Shown here: piece after piece, positions 42,539 through 51,287 of the stretch
Layout: every line of letters begins with the position of its first letter
Numbering within the stretch: position 1 is the stretch's first letter
NCBI RefSeq assembly: GCF_000275725.1
Contig: NZ_AJTS01000038.1
Span: forward strand, 36,026 to 100,025
From: Vreelandella stevensii S18214
GTDB lineage: Bacteria; Pseudomonadota; Gammaproteobacteria; Pseudomonadales; Halomonadaceae
Reading direction: 5' to 3'
Length of the DNA stretch: 64,000 nucleotides
Position numbers and translations under genes: made by a program
Notes under the pieces: generated by a model
Databases searched by the model: none
What the model was told of the DNA's origin: nothing
Seen by the model: the letters and a program-made list of their open reading frames with translations, nothing else

Positions 42539-43927
42539 ATGACCGTACCCGCTTCGATTTTTCGCGCCTACGATATTCGCGGCATCGTGGATGACACTCT
42601 CAGCGAAGCCACCGCCGAGCTGATTGGCCGGGCAGTGGGCTCGGAAGCCACCGCCCGCGGTGAACACACCGTGATCGTCGCACGGGACGGCAGAGTCTCG
42701 GGGCCACGCCTGCAGGCGGCGCTCATCAAAGGGCTCCAGGCCGCCGGGCGCGATGTGATCGACCTTGGCATGGTGCCTACGCCAGTGCTCTACTTTGCCA
42801 CACACACCCTGCCCGAGAGCTGCTCGGGGGTAATGCTGACCGGCAGCCACAACCCGCCCGACTACAACGGCTTCAAGATCGTGCTGGCCGGAGAAACCCT
42901 GGCCAGCGACGCGATTACCGCCCTGTACGAGCGCATTCAGTCAGGCGACTTCACCGAGGGCCATGGCCGTGTGCGCGCCCACGACCTGCGGGCCACGTAT
43001 CTGGCACGTATTCTCGAGGATGTGCAGCTCGCAAGGCCGCTCAGTGCGGTGGTGGATTGCGGCAACGGCGTGGCGGGCGAGCTTGGCCCTCAGCTGGTCG
43101 AACGGTTGGGGGTGGCCACCACAGCGCTGTTCGCCGAGATCGATGGCCGCTTCCCCAACCACCACCCCGACCCCGGCAAACCGGAGAACCTGCAGGATCT
43201 GATGCGCAAGGTGCAGCAGGTAGGCGCAGACATCGGCCTGGCCTTCGACGGCGACGGCGACCGCCTGGGCGTGGTCACGCCGCGCGGGCGAATGATCTTT
43301 CCCGACCACCTGATGATGCTGTTCGCCACCGACATGCTCTCCCGCAACCCTGGTGCCAAAGTGGTGTTCGACATCAAGTGTACCGGGCACCTGGCACGGG
43401 TGGTGAGCGAGGCAGGCGGCGAGCCGGAGATGTGGCGCACCGGCCACTCGCTCATCAAGGCGCGCATGAAGGAAACCGGCGCCTTGCTGGGGGGCGAGAT
43501 GAGCGGTCACATCTTCTTCAAGGAACGCTGGTACGGTTTCGATGACGGCCTGTATGCCGCCGCCCGGCTACTGGAAATACTGGCCCGCTACCCAGGCGAT
43601 GCGGATGCCTTCTTCGACCAGTTTCCCCAGGCAGTGAGCACGCCCGAAATCAACATCACCGTGGCGGATGCCGACAAATTTGCCATGGTCGAGACGCTTG
43701 CCAGAGAGGGCGACTTCGGCGAAGGTATCAAAACCACGCTGGATGGTATTCGCGTTGACTACCCCGACGGCTGGGGATTGTGCCGAGCGTCCAACACGAC
43801 GCCCGCGCTGGTGCTGCGCTTCGAGGGGGAAGACAGCGCGGCCCTGGAACGGATACGCGAGCGCTTCGCACGCGCCCTGCAAGGTGTTTCACCTACGTTG
43901 ACGATCCCGGATACCCCCATCACATGA
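42539..43927 (+). CDS. algC: Phosphomannomutase/phosphoglucomutase
   Basis: 462 residues, alpha-D-phosphohexomutase family. The N-terminus is SIFRAYDIRGIVDDTLSEAT. The phosphoserine loop TGSHNPPDYNGFK is near residue 101, the metal loop FDGDGDRLGVV near 237 and the sugar-binding GEMSGHIFFKERW near 320. It interconverts mannose- and glucose-1- and 6-phosphates, feeding exopolysaccharide and LPS. ATG 42539 (after CAGGGA) is preferred over an in-frame TTG two codons earlier. Confidence 0.93.
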   Translation: MTVPASIFRAYDIRGIVDDTLSEATAELIGRAVGSEATARGEHTVIVARDGRVSGPRLQAALIKGLQAAGRDVIDLGMVPTPVLYFATHTLPESCSGVMLTGSHNPPDYNGFKIVLAGETLASDAITALYERIQSGDFTEGHGRVRAHDLRATYLARILEDVQLARPLSAVVDCGNGVAGELGPQLVERLGVATTALFAEIDGRFPNHHPDPGKPENLQDLMRKVQQVGADIGLAFDGDGDRLGVVTPRGRMIFPDHLMMLFATDMLSRNPGAKVVFDIKCTGHLARVVSEAGGEPEMWRTGHSLIKARMKETGALLGGEMSGHIFFKERWYGFDDGLYAAARLLEILARYPGDADAFFDQFPQAVSTPEINITVADADKFAMVETLAREGDFGEGIKTTLDGIRVDYPDGWGLCRASNTTPALVLRFEGEDSAALERIRERFARALQGVSPTLTIPDTPIT

Positions 43928-43976
43928 TCATGCCACGGAGCGCCCACCACCCGCGCGACGATGAAGCAGACATTAA

Positions 43977-44909
<933 letters not shown>

Positions 44910-44930
44910 CTGTGACGGAGGGCAAGAGTC

Positions 44931-45539
44931 ATGAGTGACGACCGCAAGCCTCGCCGTCGCGAGCAAATACTGCAGGCCCTGGCCATCATGCTGGAAGAGG
45001 ACAGCGGCAAGCGGATCACCACCGCCGCCCTGGCCCGCCAGGTGGGGGTTTCCGAAGCGGCGCTGTACCGCCACTTCCCCAGCAAGGCGCGCATGTTCGA
45101 AGGCTTGATCGACTTCATCGAAGAGAGCATTTTCGCGCGCATCACCCGGATACTGGAAGACATCCCCGACGCCACCACCCGCTGCAGCACGATACTCTCA
45201 CTGCTGCTGGGCTTTGCCGAAAAAAACCCCGGCCTGGCCCGGGTACTGGGCGGCGACGCCCTCACCGGCGAAACGGCACGCCTGCGCCTGCGCGTTCACC
45301 AGCTGTTCGAACGCCTGGAAACCCAGCTGAAACAAATCCTCCGCGAAGCCGAGCTGCGCGAAGGGCTGCGCCCCAGCATTGCCGCCTCCGCCGCTGCCAA
45401 CCTGCTGATCGCGCAAGCCGAAGGGCGCATCGCCCAGTACGTGCGCAGCGACTTCAAACGGCTGCCCACCGAGTACTGGGAAGACCAGTGGGCGCTACTT
45501 TCCAGCCAACTGCTGCAACCCAGCCCACAGCTCGCCTGA
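44931..45539 (+). CDS. slmA: Nucleoid occlusion factor SlmA
   Basis: 202 residues. An N-terminal TetR helix-turn-helix ([35 protein letters not shown]) is followed by an all-helical FtsZ-binding domain matching SlmA in length and in the segment [19 protein letters not shown]. SlmA binds chromosomal sites and blocks Z-ring assembly over DNA. It lies 21 bases after argB, with a ribosome site (GACGGAGG-type) in between. Confidence 0.94.
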   Translation: MSDDRKPRRREQILQALAIMLEEDSGKRITTAALARQVGVSEAALYRHFPSKARMFEGLIDFIEESIFARITRILEDIPDATTRCSTILSLLLGFAEKNPGLARVLGGDALTGETARLRLRVHQLFERLETQLKQILREAELREGLRPSIAASAAANLLIAQAEGRIAQYVRSDFKRLPTEYWEDQWALLSSQLLQPSPQLA

Positions 45540-45581
45540 CTACGGGCACACTTCTAAACGTACAACCTACGCATACAACGC

Positions 45582-45630
45582 ACACGCCCCACCAGTGGTC
45601 GCCATCAGCTACCACTGGTAGGGCGTGTGT
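45582..45630. terminator. Long hairpin between convergent genes
   Basis: ACACGCCC plus ACCAGTGGT pair with ACCACTGGT plus GGGCGTGT, a stem of about 17 pairs with one mismatch and an 11-base loop. It lies between slmA and the convergent membrane-protein gene. There is no T-run, so it may act as a transcript 3'-end barrier more than a classic terminator. Confidence 0.55.
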
Positions 45631-45674
45631 CGTGGTGGTTGTCAGCCCACTGGGCCAGGCATCGGTACGAAGCG

Positions 45675-46271
45675 TTACACCCTCGCCCGCCCTTGAATCA
45701 CCGCCTCGAACCCAGCGGACGTAATTGGTTGCTTCTCGGCATCCAGCGCCGTGCCCCCCAGCTTGGCCAGCTTTTTGGAAAGCGACACCAGCTTGGCCAA
45801 CTGCAGCTTGCTGGGAGCCAGCATGCGCTGGGTCTTGGCGATCCTGAGGCTAACGCCCTTCACCGGCGGATGACTGGCTTGGGATTCCGTCAAGGGCGGC
45901 AACTGGCCCGACCCTAGCGCGTTTTCGATCAGAATCGGCGTGCGAGAAGAATCCCCCGCCACGGCAAAGGTCTTGGTGCGCTGTTCATACACCGCACCTG
46001 CCGAACTCAGCACTGCACTCAAGCGGTCGTTCAGCGCAGGCGACGGCTCCTCGAACAGCACTTTTACTTCCCAAGCCGCATTTTCCGCATTCAATAAGGC
46101 CGGTGCTTCTGGGGCCACGACAGGTGGCGGCGCACCACCCAACGCCCCTGCCGTCACCGGTACCGCGCTTGCCCGCCGTACCAGCATCATGTACCCCGCC
46201 ACACACCCGCAAGTCACGCTCAACCAAAGCGCACCAATCGCCACCACCAACACCAACGTTTGGGTATCCAT
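45675..46271 (-). CDS. Bitopic membrane protein with a ZipA-like C-terminus, function unknown
   Basis: 198 residues. One N-terminal membrane helix (residues 5-28, LVLVVAIGALWLSVTCGCVA) is followed by a short basic stretch, a proline-alanine linker and a globular part. The tail LSKKLAKLGGTALDAEKQPI reads like the end of the ZipA FtsZ-binding domain (helix, then GG-x-LxD-x-x-x-x-P-I/L-T). ZipA has the same architecture but is longer. It converges with slmA, itself an FtsZ regulator. The family assignment is a hypothesis; no characterised homologue is recognised. Confidence 0.6.
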   Translation of the reverse strand: MDTQTLVLVVAIGALWLSVTCGCVAGYMMLVRRASAVPVTAGALGGAPPPVVAPEAPALLNAENAAWEVKVLFEEPSPALNDRLSAVLSSAGAVYEQRTKTFAVAGDSSRTPILIENALGSGQLPPLTESQASHPPVKGVSLRIAKTQRMLAPSKLQLAKLVSLSKKLAKLGGTALDAEKQPITSAGFEAVIQGRARV

Positions 46272-46413
46272 CGCCCTGTTCTCGTTTTGTTAGCCAAGCA
46301 ACAAACTGCTTATCAAAACAGACCATAGTTCAGGGGAGGCGGTTTGCAAGCTAACATTTGGTCTAGGGGGGAGGCGTTTATTTCAAGGAAAGAGCAGCAC
46401 CAGAACGCGGTGG

Positions 46414-46623
46414 CTAATTGAGGCCTTCTTCTACCTTCAGCATGGCCAGCGTATGGGCCCGCTGCTGCTTGACGGCGGTATCCAGAATATCCAACAATGC
46501 CTGGTAATCTTTCGGCTGCGCTTCTTCCAGGCCGTGCCTTTCAACGTTTGCCAGCGTTTGGCGAGTATCATGTATCAGTGCTTCCAGGGCCAGAATCACT
46601 CGCTCGTGCTCGTCCGCCGTCAT
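46414..46623 (-). CDS. Cassette copy 1, small acidic helical protein, unknown
   Basis: 69 residues from MTADEHERVILALEALIHDT, acidic and fully helical in appearance, with no signal or membrane part. It is paralogous to the 63-residue product at 52259-52450: E/DH..VI..L, then P-x-DY-x-x-L-x-x-ILD-x-A-x-KQQR-x-HT in both. The start ATG 46623 follows an in-frame GTG (46626); GGGGAG lies upstream. It is the second gene of a two-gene unit, six bases after the partner. Confidence 0.7.
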   Translation of the reverse strand: MTADEHERVILALEALIHDTRQTLANVERHGLEEAQPKDYQALLDILDTAVKQQRAHTLAMLKVEEGLN

Positions 46624-46629
46624 CACGTA

Positions 46630-46983
46630 TCACTCCCCTTTCTGCAGCCGCTGCACCCGCTCATATAACTGCTTGGCGGTGGCAATGGCCGTGGCTTCGT
46701 AAGCATCCAGGGTCAATAGCTGGTCATTGGCAGGGTTCTGCATCGCTGCATCCAGCACAGTCTGATAGCGCTTTAGCAAATGTGCCAGGTTCAAGCGGAT
46801 CATGGTGAGTTCAAGCTGGAACTCCGCCTGTAACCGAGTCATTCGCTCGATATCTGCAGGCACGGCCTCGCTTGTGGCAATGGCCCCCATAGTCAGCGCA
46901 ACGCGCTTTTCAACGGCATTTAATTTGGGGATCAGTTCATTGACCACGTACAGCGCAGAAATGGTGGCGGAATGCGGTTTCAC
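46630..46983 (-). CDS. Cassette copy 1, helical coiled-coil protein, unknown
   Basis: About 117 residues, all helical. It shares KLNAVEK, AEFQLELTMIR, NLxHLLKRY and LLTLDAYEATA with the product of 52447-52815, so the two are paralogues. No known domain is recognised. GTG 46983, with GGGAG four bases before it, is preferred as start because it aligns with the paralogue's start; a TTG at 47004 would add seven residues. Its role is unknown. The conserved LDAYEAT-x-x-x-AKQLY-x-RVQ tail could be a partner surface. Confidence 0.7.
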   Translation of the reverse strand: MKPHSATISALYVVNELIPKLNAVEKRVALTMGAIATSEAVPADIERMTRLQAEFQLELTMIRLNLAHLLKRYQTVLDAAMQNPANDQLLTLDAYEATAIATAKQLYERVQRLQKGE

Positions 46984-47094
46984 AAGACTCCCAGCGGTGC
47001 TCAAAATTAAAGCACTACCCTACCACCCCCTCAGCCTGATCTAAGGCTGAATTACCCCTTGGTAGAGCGGGTATATTCCCGCGCCATCTTGGGG

Positions 47095-48438
47095 CTAATG
47101 CGCTACTTGCAAGGAAGCGCCCCGCCCTACGGCGTAGTAGATCAAGCCTGCCTGCTTGACCAACTCTGGCGCATATAGGTTACGCCCATCCACCACAATG
47201 GGGTAGCGCAGGATGTTTTTCAGCCAGTGAAAATCGACCGCTCGGAACTCCTTCCATTCGGTGCAGATCACCAGCGCATCGGCGCCTTGCAGCGCCTCTT
47301 CGCGGCTGGCGGCTAACGTGAGCGCTGCCTGCTGGCTGTATAACCGCTGGCACTCCGCCATGGCTTTGGGGTCGAACGCCTGCACCTTTGCCCCAACGCG
47401 CCATAGCGCCTCCATCAAGGCTCGGCTGGGGGCTTCACGCATATCATCGGTGTTAGGTTTGAACGCCAGCCCCCACAGAGCAATAGTTTTACCTGCCAAC
47501 TCGCCATCAAAGGCCTTTTGTAGTTTGGTGAACATACCCTCTTTTTGGCGCTGGTTCACCGTTTCCACCGCGTTCAAAAGTGCCGGGGTATAGCCTACCT
47601 GCTCAGCCGTGGCGGCCAGGGCTTTCACATCCTTGGGAAAGCACGAGCCCCCGTACCCACAGCCGGGGTAAATAAAGTGATAGCCAATGCGCGGGTCGGA
47701 GCCAATGCCTTTACGCACCTCTTCAATATCTGCCCCCAAATGCTCGGCCAGGTTGGAGATCTCGTTCATAAAGCTAATCTTAGTGGCCAGCATGGCATTG
47801 GCGGCGTATTTGGTCAGCTCTGCCGAGCGAATACTCATGAACACCAATTTTTCCTGCAGGCGAATGTAGGGTGCGTAGCACTCGCGCATGAGCACTCTCA
47901 CCCGCTGGCTGTCGGTGCCTACCACAATACGCGCCGCGTGGTTGAAATCCTCAATGGCGGAGCCTTCTTTCAAAAACTCCGGGTTGGAGCACACCTCAAA
48001 CGGTATGCTAGCACCACGCTGCGCCAATGCCTGAGTAACCGCTTCGTGCACACGGCCTGCGGTACCTACCGGGACGGTCGACTTCGTGACCACCACTTTT
48101 TCATCGTGCATGTAGCGGCCAATCGTGCTGGCCACGGCTAGCACATACTGCAAATCGGCGCTGCCATCTTCATCCGGCGGGGTGCCGACAGCAACGAACT
48201 GCAGCACCCCAAACGCCACCGCTACCTCAGCATCGGTGGTGAAGCGCAGCCTGCCCGCCTCATGGTTGCGCTGCACCAGCTCGCTCAACCCCGGCTCGTA
48301 AATGGGTACGGTTCCACGCATTAGCTGAGTTACCTTCTCGGCATCCACATCCACACACAGCACCTGGTGGCCCACATCGGCCAGGCATGCCGCCGTGACC
48401 AAGCCTACGTAGCCGCTGCCAAATACGGAAATCTTCAT
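47095..48438 (-). CDS. ugd: UDP-glucose 6-dehydrogenase
   Basis: 447 residues. The Rossmann motif [20 protein letters not shown] is at the N-terminus. The central region has [14 protein letters not shown], and the catalytic cysteine lies in [16 protein letters not shown] near residue 266. [17 protein letters not shown] and ICTEWKEF follow. It oxidises UDP-glucose to UDP-glucuronate for surface polysaccharides. ATG 48438 is favoured over a TTG two codons earlier. It stands alone between accessory genes. Confidence 0.96.
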   Translation of the reverse strand: MKISVFGSGYVGLVTAACLADVGHQVLCVDVDAEKVTQLMRGTVPIYEPGLSELVQRNHEAGRLRFTTDAEVAVAFGVLQFVAVGTPPDEDGSADLQYVLAVASTIGRYMHDEKVVVTKSTVPVGTAGRVHEAVTQALAQRGASIPFEVCSNPEFLKEGSAIEDFNHAARIVVGTDSQRVRVLMRECYAPYIRLQEKLVFMSIRSAELTKYAANAMLATKISFMNEISNLAEHLGADIEEVRKGIGSDPRIGYHFIYPGCGYGGSCFPKDVKALAATAEQVGYTPALLNAVETVNQRQKEGMFTKLQKAFDGELAGKTIALWGLAFKPNTDDMREAPSRALMEALWRVGAKVQAFDPKAMAECQRLYSQQAALTLAASREEALQGADALVICTEWKEFRAVDFHWLKNILRYPIVVDGRNLYAPELVKQAGLIYYAVGRGASLQVAH

Positions 48439-48571
48439 ACCCAACCCTTCCCGGTAACATCACCCACGGCCTATGCCGACTGATGACATGCACCTTACAA
48501 AGCCCAGATGACAGGGCTGGGGCAGTGGGATGACGGTTCTATGGCGGCAGCTGGGGAAGGGCCCTGTGAGT

Positions 48572-48649
48572 GGCGGCTTTAGCCCGCGATGACGGCGGCA
48601 CCCGTGCTTGCTCAGGCAGTCGCCCAATGAATTGGCCTCCCACAGGGGG
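48572..48649. repeat. REP-like dispersed repeat, copy A (78 bp)
   Basis: The 78-base unit starts GGCGGCTTTAGCCCGCGATG and ends GGCCTCCCACAGGGGG. It recurs base for base at 50169-50246 and in a diverged form near the window end. It combines a GC-rich GGCGGCTTTAGCC part with an AATTGGCCTCCCACA end that is inversely related to the GTGGGAGGC at the other side of fuller copies. It is extragenic, just before the Rpn-family gene. Confidence 0.85.
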
Positions 48650-48707
48650 GCCTGGGTTGAGAAGGCGGGTGTTGTGGTAAAGTATCAATCCAGCTACAGG
48701 AGCCCGC

Positions 48708-49688
48708 ATGGTCAGCAAGGTGCATAACCGTCACGATCACAGCTATAAACTGATGTTTTCGCATAAACAAATGGTGCGGGACTTGCTCACCGGCTTCGTC
48801 AAGGAAGCCTGGGTCGAGCAGCTGGATTTTAACCACATGGAACAGGTCAGCGGCTCCTATATCACCGATGAACTGCGCGACCGTGAAGATGACATGATTT
48901 GGCGAATATGGTGGCGAGACCGCTGGCTATACGTTTATCTTCTACTGGAGTTTCAGTCATCGGAAGACAAGCACATGGCCGTGCGGATCATGAGCTACCT
49001 GGGGCTGCTGTACCAGGATCTGATTCGCCAGGACGCGTTTACCCCGAGCGGCAAGCTGCCACCTGTGTTGCCCATTGTGCTCTACAATGGAGAGAAGCGC
49101 TGGACAGCGGCACAAAACGTCGCGGATCTGGTCGAATCAGTACCGGGTGGGCTGGAGCGCTATCGCCCCCACCTTAGCTATTTGCTGATAGATGAAGGCG
49201 CTATTGTTGACGCGCCTGGATGGACGGATGAAACGCGCAATATCGTGGCAGCGATATTTCGTATCGAGAAACATCGCGATGAAAACGATGTTTCAGACGC
49301 CATGGGGCATTTAGCAGACTGGCTCAACGGCCCAGAACAAGCCAGCTTGCGGCGGGCGATCATCGTATGGTTCTACCGAGTGTTCCTGCCCAACCGAGCC
49401 CCAGGGCTTGAATTTCCTGAGGTGAGTGATTTCACCAACTTGCATGAGGTACACGACATGCTGGCAGAGCGAATTAAAAAGTGGCCTGAGCTGTGGGAAG
49501 AAAGAGGTCGTCAGGCAGGTGAGAAGCTGGGTATAAAGCTGGGTATTGAGAAAGGCGAGAAGCTGGGTATTGAAAAAACCGCTCGCAACTTGTTGAAGCT
49601 GGGCGTGCTCAGTGACGAGCAGATAGCCACAGCAACCGGGATGGCGGTTGACGAGATTACCAGGCTACGCAAGGAAGATAAGCACTGA
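48708..49688 (+). CDS. Rpn family recombination-promoting nuclease / putative transposase
   Basis: 326 residues. HDHSYKLMFSHKQMVRDLLT at the N-terminus and the nuclease core DDMIWRIWWRDRWLYVYLLL-EFQSSED are typical of the PD-(D/E)xK Rpn (YhgA-like) family. A helical C-terminus contains a short repeat (GEKLGIKLGIEKGEKLGIEK) and KLGVLSDEQIATATGM. These proteins promote RecA-independent recombination in E. coli; here the role is unknown. CAGGAG supports the ATG. Its last 246 bases and the following terminator have been tandemly duplicated. Confidence 0.88.
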   Translation: MVSKVHNRHDHSYKLMFSHKQMVRDLLTGFVKEAWVEQLDFNHMEQVSGSYITDELRDREDDMIWRIWWRDRWLYVYLLLEFQSSEDKHMAVRIMSYLGLLYQDLIRQDAFTPSGKLPPVLPIVLYNGEKRWTAAQNVADLVESVPGGLERYRPHLSYLLIDEGAIVDAPGWTDETRNIVAAIFRIEKHRDENDVSDAMGHLADWLNGPEQASLRRAIIVWFYRVFLPNRAPGLEFPEVSDFTNLHEVHDMLAERIKKWPELWEERGRQAGEKLGIKLGIEKGEKLGIEKTARNLLKLGVLSDEQIATATGMAVDEITRLRKEDKH

Positions 49689-49743
49689 TCCCGAGCGATA
49701 CCCTTCCTTTGCCCACAAAAGGGCAGCCACCGAATGGGGCTGC
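49443..49743 (+). repeat. Tandem duplication, unit 1 (301 bp, 3' end of the Rpn gene plus terminator)
   Basis: Runs from CATGAGGTACACGACATG inside the Rpn gene, through its stop codon, to GAATGGGGCTGC in the downstream hairpin. Unit 2 starts at the next base. The hairpin stem is cut at the junction, so unit 1 lacks the last pairs of the terminator. Confidence 0.92.
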
Positions 49744-49977
49744 CATGAGGTACACGACATGCTGGCAGAGCGAATTAAAAAGTGGCCTGAGCTGTGGGAA
49801 GAAAGAGGTCGTCAGGCAGGCGAAAAGCTGGGTATTGAACAAGGCGAGAAGCTGGGTATTGAAAAAACCGCTCGCAACTTGTTGAAGCTGGGCGTGCTCA
49901 GTGACGAGCAGATAGCCACAGCAACCGGGTTGGCGGTTGACGAGATTACCAGGCTACGCAGGGAAGATAAGCACTGA
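49744..49977 (+). pseudogene. Duplicated C-terminal fragment of the Rpn gene
   Basis: About 78 codons identical in character to the last part of the upstream Rpn product (HEVHDMLAERIKKWPELWEE, then KLGVLSDEQIATATG). It has no nuclease core and no ribosome site of its own. It is a by-product of the tandem duplication and is probably not translated, although the frame is open to its own stop. Confidence 0.85.
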
Positions 49978-50032
49978 TCCCGAGCGATACCCTTCCTTTG
50001 CCCACAAAAGGGCAGCCACCGAATGGGGCTGC
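49744..50032 (+). repeat. Tandem duplication, unit 2 (289 bp)
   Basis: A near-identical copy of the preceding unit, 12 bases shorter. The difference is one four-residue step in the GEKLGI repeat (GEKLGIEQGEKLGIEK in place of the longer form). A few substitutions separate the copies, for example ATGGCGG versus TTGGCGG. It ends with the complete terminator stem. Confidence 0.92.
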
Positions 50033-50036
50033 CCTT
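50008..50036 (+). terminator. Hairpin terminator of the Rpn locus
   Basis: AAGGGCAGCC / GGCTGCCCTT form a ten-pair stem with a nine-base loop. The following T-content is moderate (TTGTCGTTT, later a T-run at 50051). The broken copy of the same hairpin is at 49719-49744. Confidence 0.7.
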
Positions 50037-50168
50037 GTCGTTTCTGCCTGTTTTTTTATTCCTTCCGATGACTTTCTGCTCAACGCCCTGGCAGTCGCTC
50101 GATTGCCCTGCCCCCCTGGGCTTGAGGCTGCAGTGTACCAGCGGCCGCTGGGAAATAGCCTGGTGGGA

Positions 50169-50246
50169 GGCGGCTTTAGCCCGCGATGACGGCGGCACCC
50201 GTGCTTGCTCAGGCAGTCGCCCAATGAATTGGCCTCCCACAGGGGG
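50169..50246. repeat. REP-like dispersed repeat, copy B (78 bp)
   Basis: Identical over 78 bases to 48572-48649. The preceding bases (GGTGGGA) complete the inverted GTGGGAGGC / GCCTCCCAC ends. It directly abuts a fragment of a second Rpn-like gene. Confidence 0.88.
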
Positions 50247-50310
50247 CTTGAGCGCTACCGACCACACTTGGCCTATCTGCTTCTTGATGGAGGCGTGATT
50301 GTCAGTGGAT
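50247..50310 (+). pseudogene. Remnant of a second Rpn-family gene
   Basis: The plus strand encodes GLERYRPHLAYLLLDGGVIV, matching GLERYRPHLSYLLIDEGAIV in the middle of the intact Rpn protein. Similarity starts exactly at the edge of REP copy B and fades after about 20 codons. It is a truncated relic, not a gene. Confidence 0.75.
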
Positions 50311-50531
50311 CACTGGGTGGGATCAAATGTGCAACTGAAGTGCCCCTCTTCGTGGCGGCGGAAATCCTTTGGGGTGGGAACACAACCACGACGAGCAAGA
50401 CATGCTGGCGGTGCTTGGAACGTTAGTTGAGTGACTCAACGCCCCAGAGCCAACGGGCCCAAGGCGAGCGTTTGTTGGAGTGCAACAACGAAGCCATCTC
50501 ATGCTCCGCACAATAGCCTACAACCCAGCAA

Positions 50532-50560
50532 TTGACACCTGAAATCAACCCCTCTATATT
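50532..50560 (+). promoter_or_regulatory. Sigma-70 promoter of the tumE-tumA pair
   Basis: Consensus TTGACA, 17 bases, then TATATT, 26 bases before the tumE start. It is one of the best promoter matches in the window. Confidence 0.8.
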
Positions 50561-50586
50561 AATAGTCATGATAAAGGAGCGTGTTT

Positions 50587-50937
50587 ATGGAGGATCCAGG
50601 GTTAGATACTTTATTAGCCCTAAACGATATTCAGTACGGTATTCACGGTGATTTTTGGGTCAAATTTGAAGTACGGCGAGTCATCCCAACACCCAATATT
50701 CCCCATGGAATCAAATACAGCCTGACGCTGCACCATAAAAGCGGAACACGGCTACTTGGATATGACAACGCCCATGGGCCAAACATTAAACGCAGAAAAT
50801 TTGCGGGGCGACGCGATGAATGGGATCACCGCCACTACCGTAGCGTCGTTAGTGATTACTTCTTTGATTCTGCCGCTCAGTTAATCGAAGATTTTTGGAA
50901 ACAGGTCGATGAAATACTTCGAGAGGAAGGAATATGA
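50587..50937 (+). CDS. tumE: TumE-family toxin (DUF6516)
   Basis: 116 residues: GIHGDFWVKFEVRRVIPTPN, GIKYSLTLHHKSGTRLLGYD, then NAHGPNIKRRKFAGRRDEWD-HRH and a helical end. The order HDG-like start, YSLTLH, GYDNAHG and R-x-x-x-W-DHRH fits the TumE toxin family. AAGGAG seven bases upstream supports ATG 50587 over GTG 50581. The stop overlaps the next gene as ATGA. The mechanism of the toxin is not evident from the sequence. Confidence 0.85.
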   Translation: MEDPGLDTLLALNDIQYGIHGDFWVKFEVRRVIPTPNIPHGIKYSLTLHHKSGTRLLGYDNAHGPNIKRRKFAGRRDEWDHRHYRSVVSDYFFDSAAQLIEDFWKQVDEILREEGI

Positions 50938-51287
50938 CCACAGTCAAAATTGGTATCATGAACCGTGATGAATTCCGCCAGCGCACCATCTCGATTGCCA
51001 AAGGCCTCTATCAACCTACTGCTGAAGAGCCCAAGATATGGTTCGATAGCGTCGAGTCCATGTCTCGTCTGTTGAATACAAAAAACCTTGAGCTACTTAA
51101 AACGATTCGCCAATGCAAGCCACAATCCTTGGGAGAGCTTGCTGAAATCACAGGGCGTCGCAAAGAGAGCCTGAGCCGCACCATTAAAAAGATGGGTGAC
51201 TATGGCTTGGTAGAAATCAAAGAAGGTCCTCGGCATGCTAAAACGCCTGTTGTGACGGCTGACAGGTTTGAAGTCACGCTAATGTAA
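50934..51287 (+). CDS. tumA: TumA-family antitoxin, winged helix (HVO_A0114 type)
   Basis: 117 residues. A MarR-like winged helix is visible: LELLKTIRQCKPQSLGELAE, ITGRRKESLSRTIKKMGDYG and the wing LVEIKEGPRHAKTPVVTADR. The family is the usual partner of TumE toxins. AGGAAGG precedes the ATG. Toxin before antitoxin with a four-base overlap is the normal order for this pair. It probably binds the promoter at 50532-50560 to repress its own operon (inference). Confidence 0.85.
   Translation: MTTVKIGIMNRDEFRQRTISIAKGLYQPTAEEPKIWFDSVESMSRLLNTKNLELLKTIRQCKPQSLGELAEITGRRKESLSRTIKKMGDYGLVEIKEGPRHAKTPVVTADRFEVTLM

Larger units (their letters stand above)
50033..50531. other. Decayed stretch with repeat and gene fragment
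   Basis: Apart from REP copy B and the Rpn remnant listed separately, no supported gene is present. A 15-base perfect palindrome (GTTGAGTGACTCAAC) lies at 50426-50440, of unknown meaning. Confidence 0.5.

Noticed and set aside
49648-49977. 110-codon frame after the Rpn gene as an independent gene
   Set aside because: Its first third is the out-of-frame end of the Rpn gene plus terminator, and the rest is the duplicated Rpn tail; no ribosome site.
50205-50426. 73-codon frame over REP copy B and the Rpn relic as a gene
   Set aside because: It begins within the repeat, only about 20 codons are Rpn-like, and no ribosome site precedes it.
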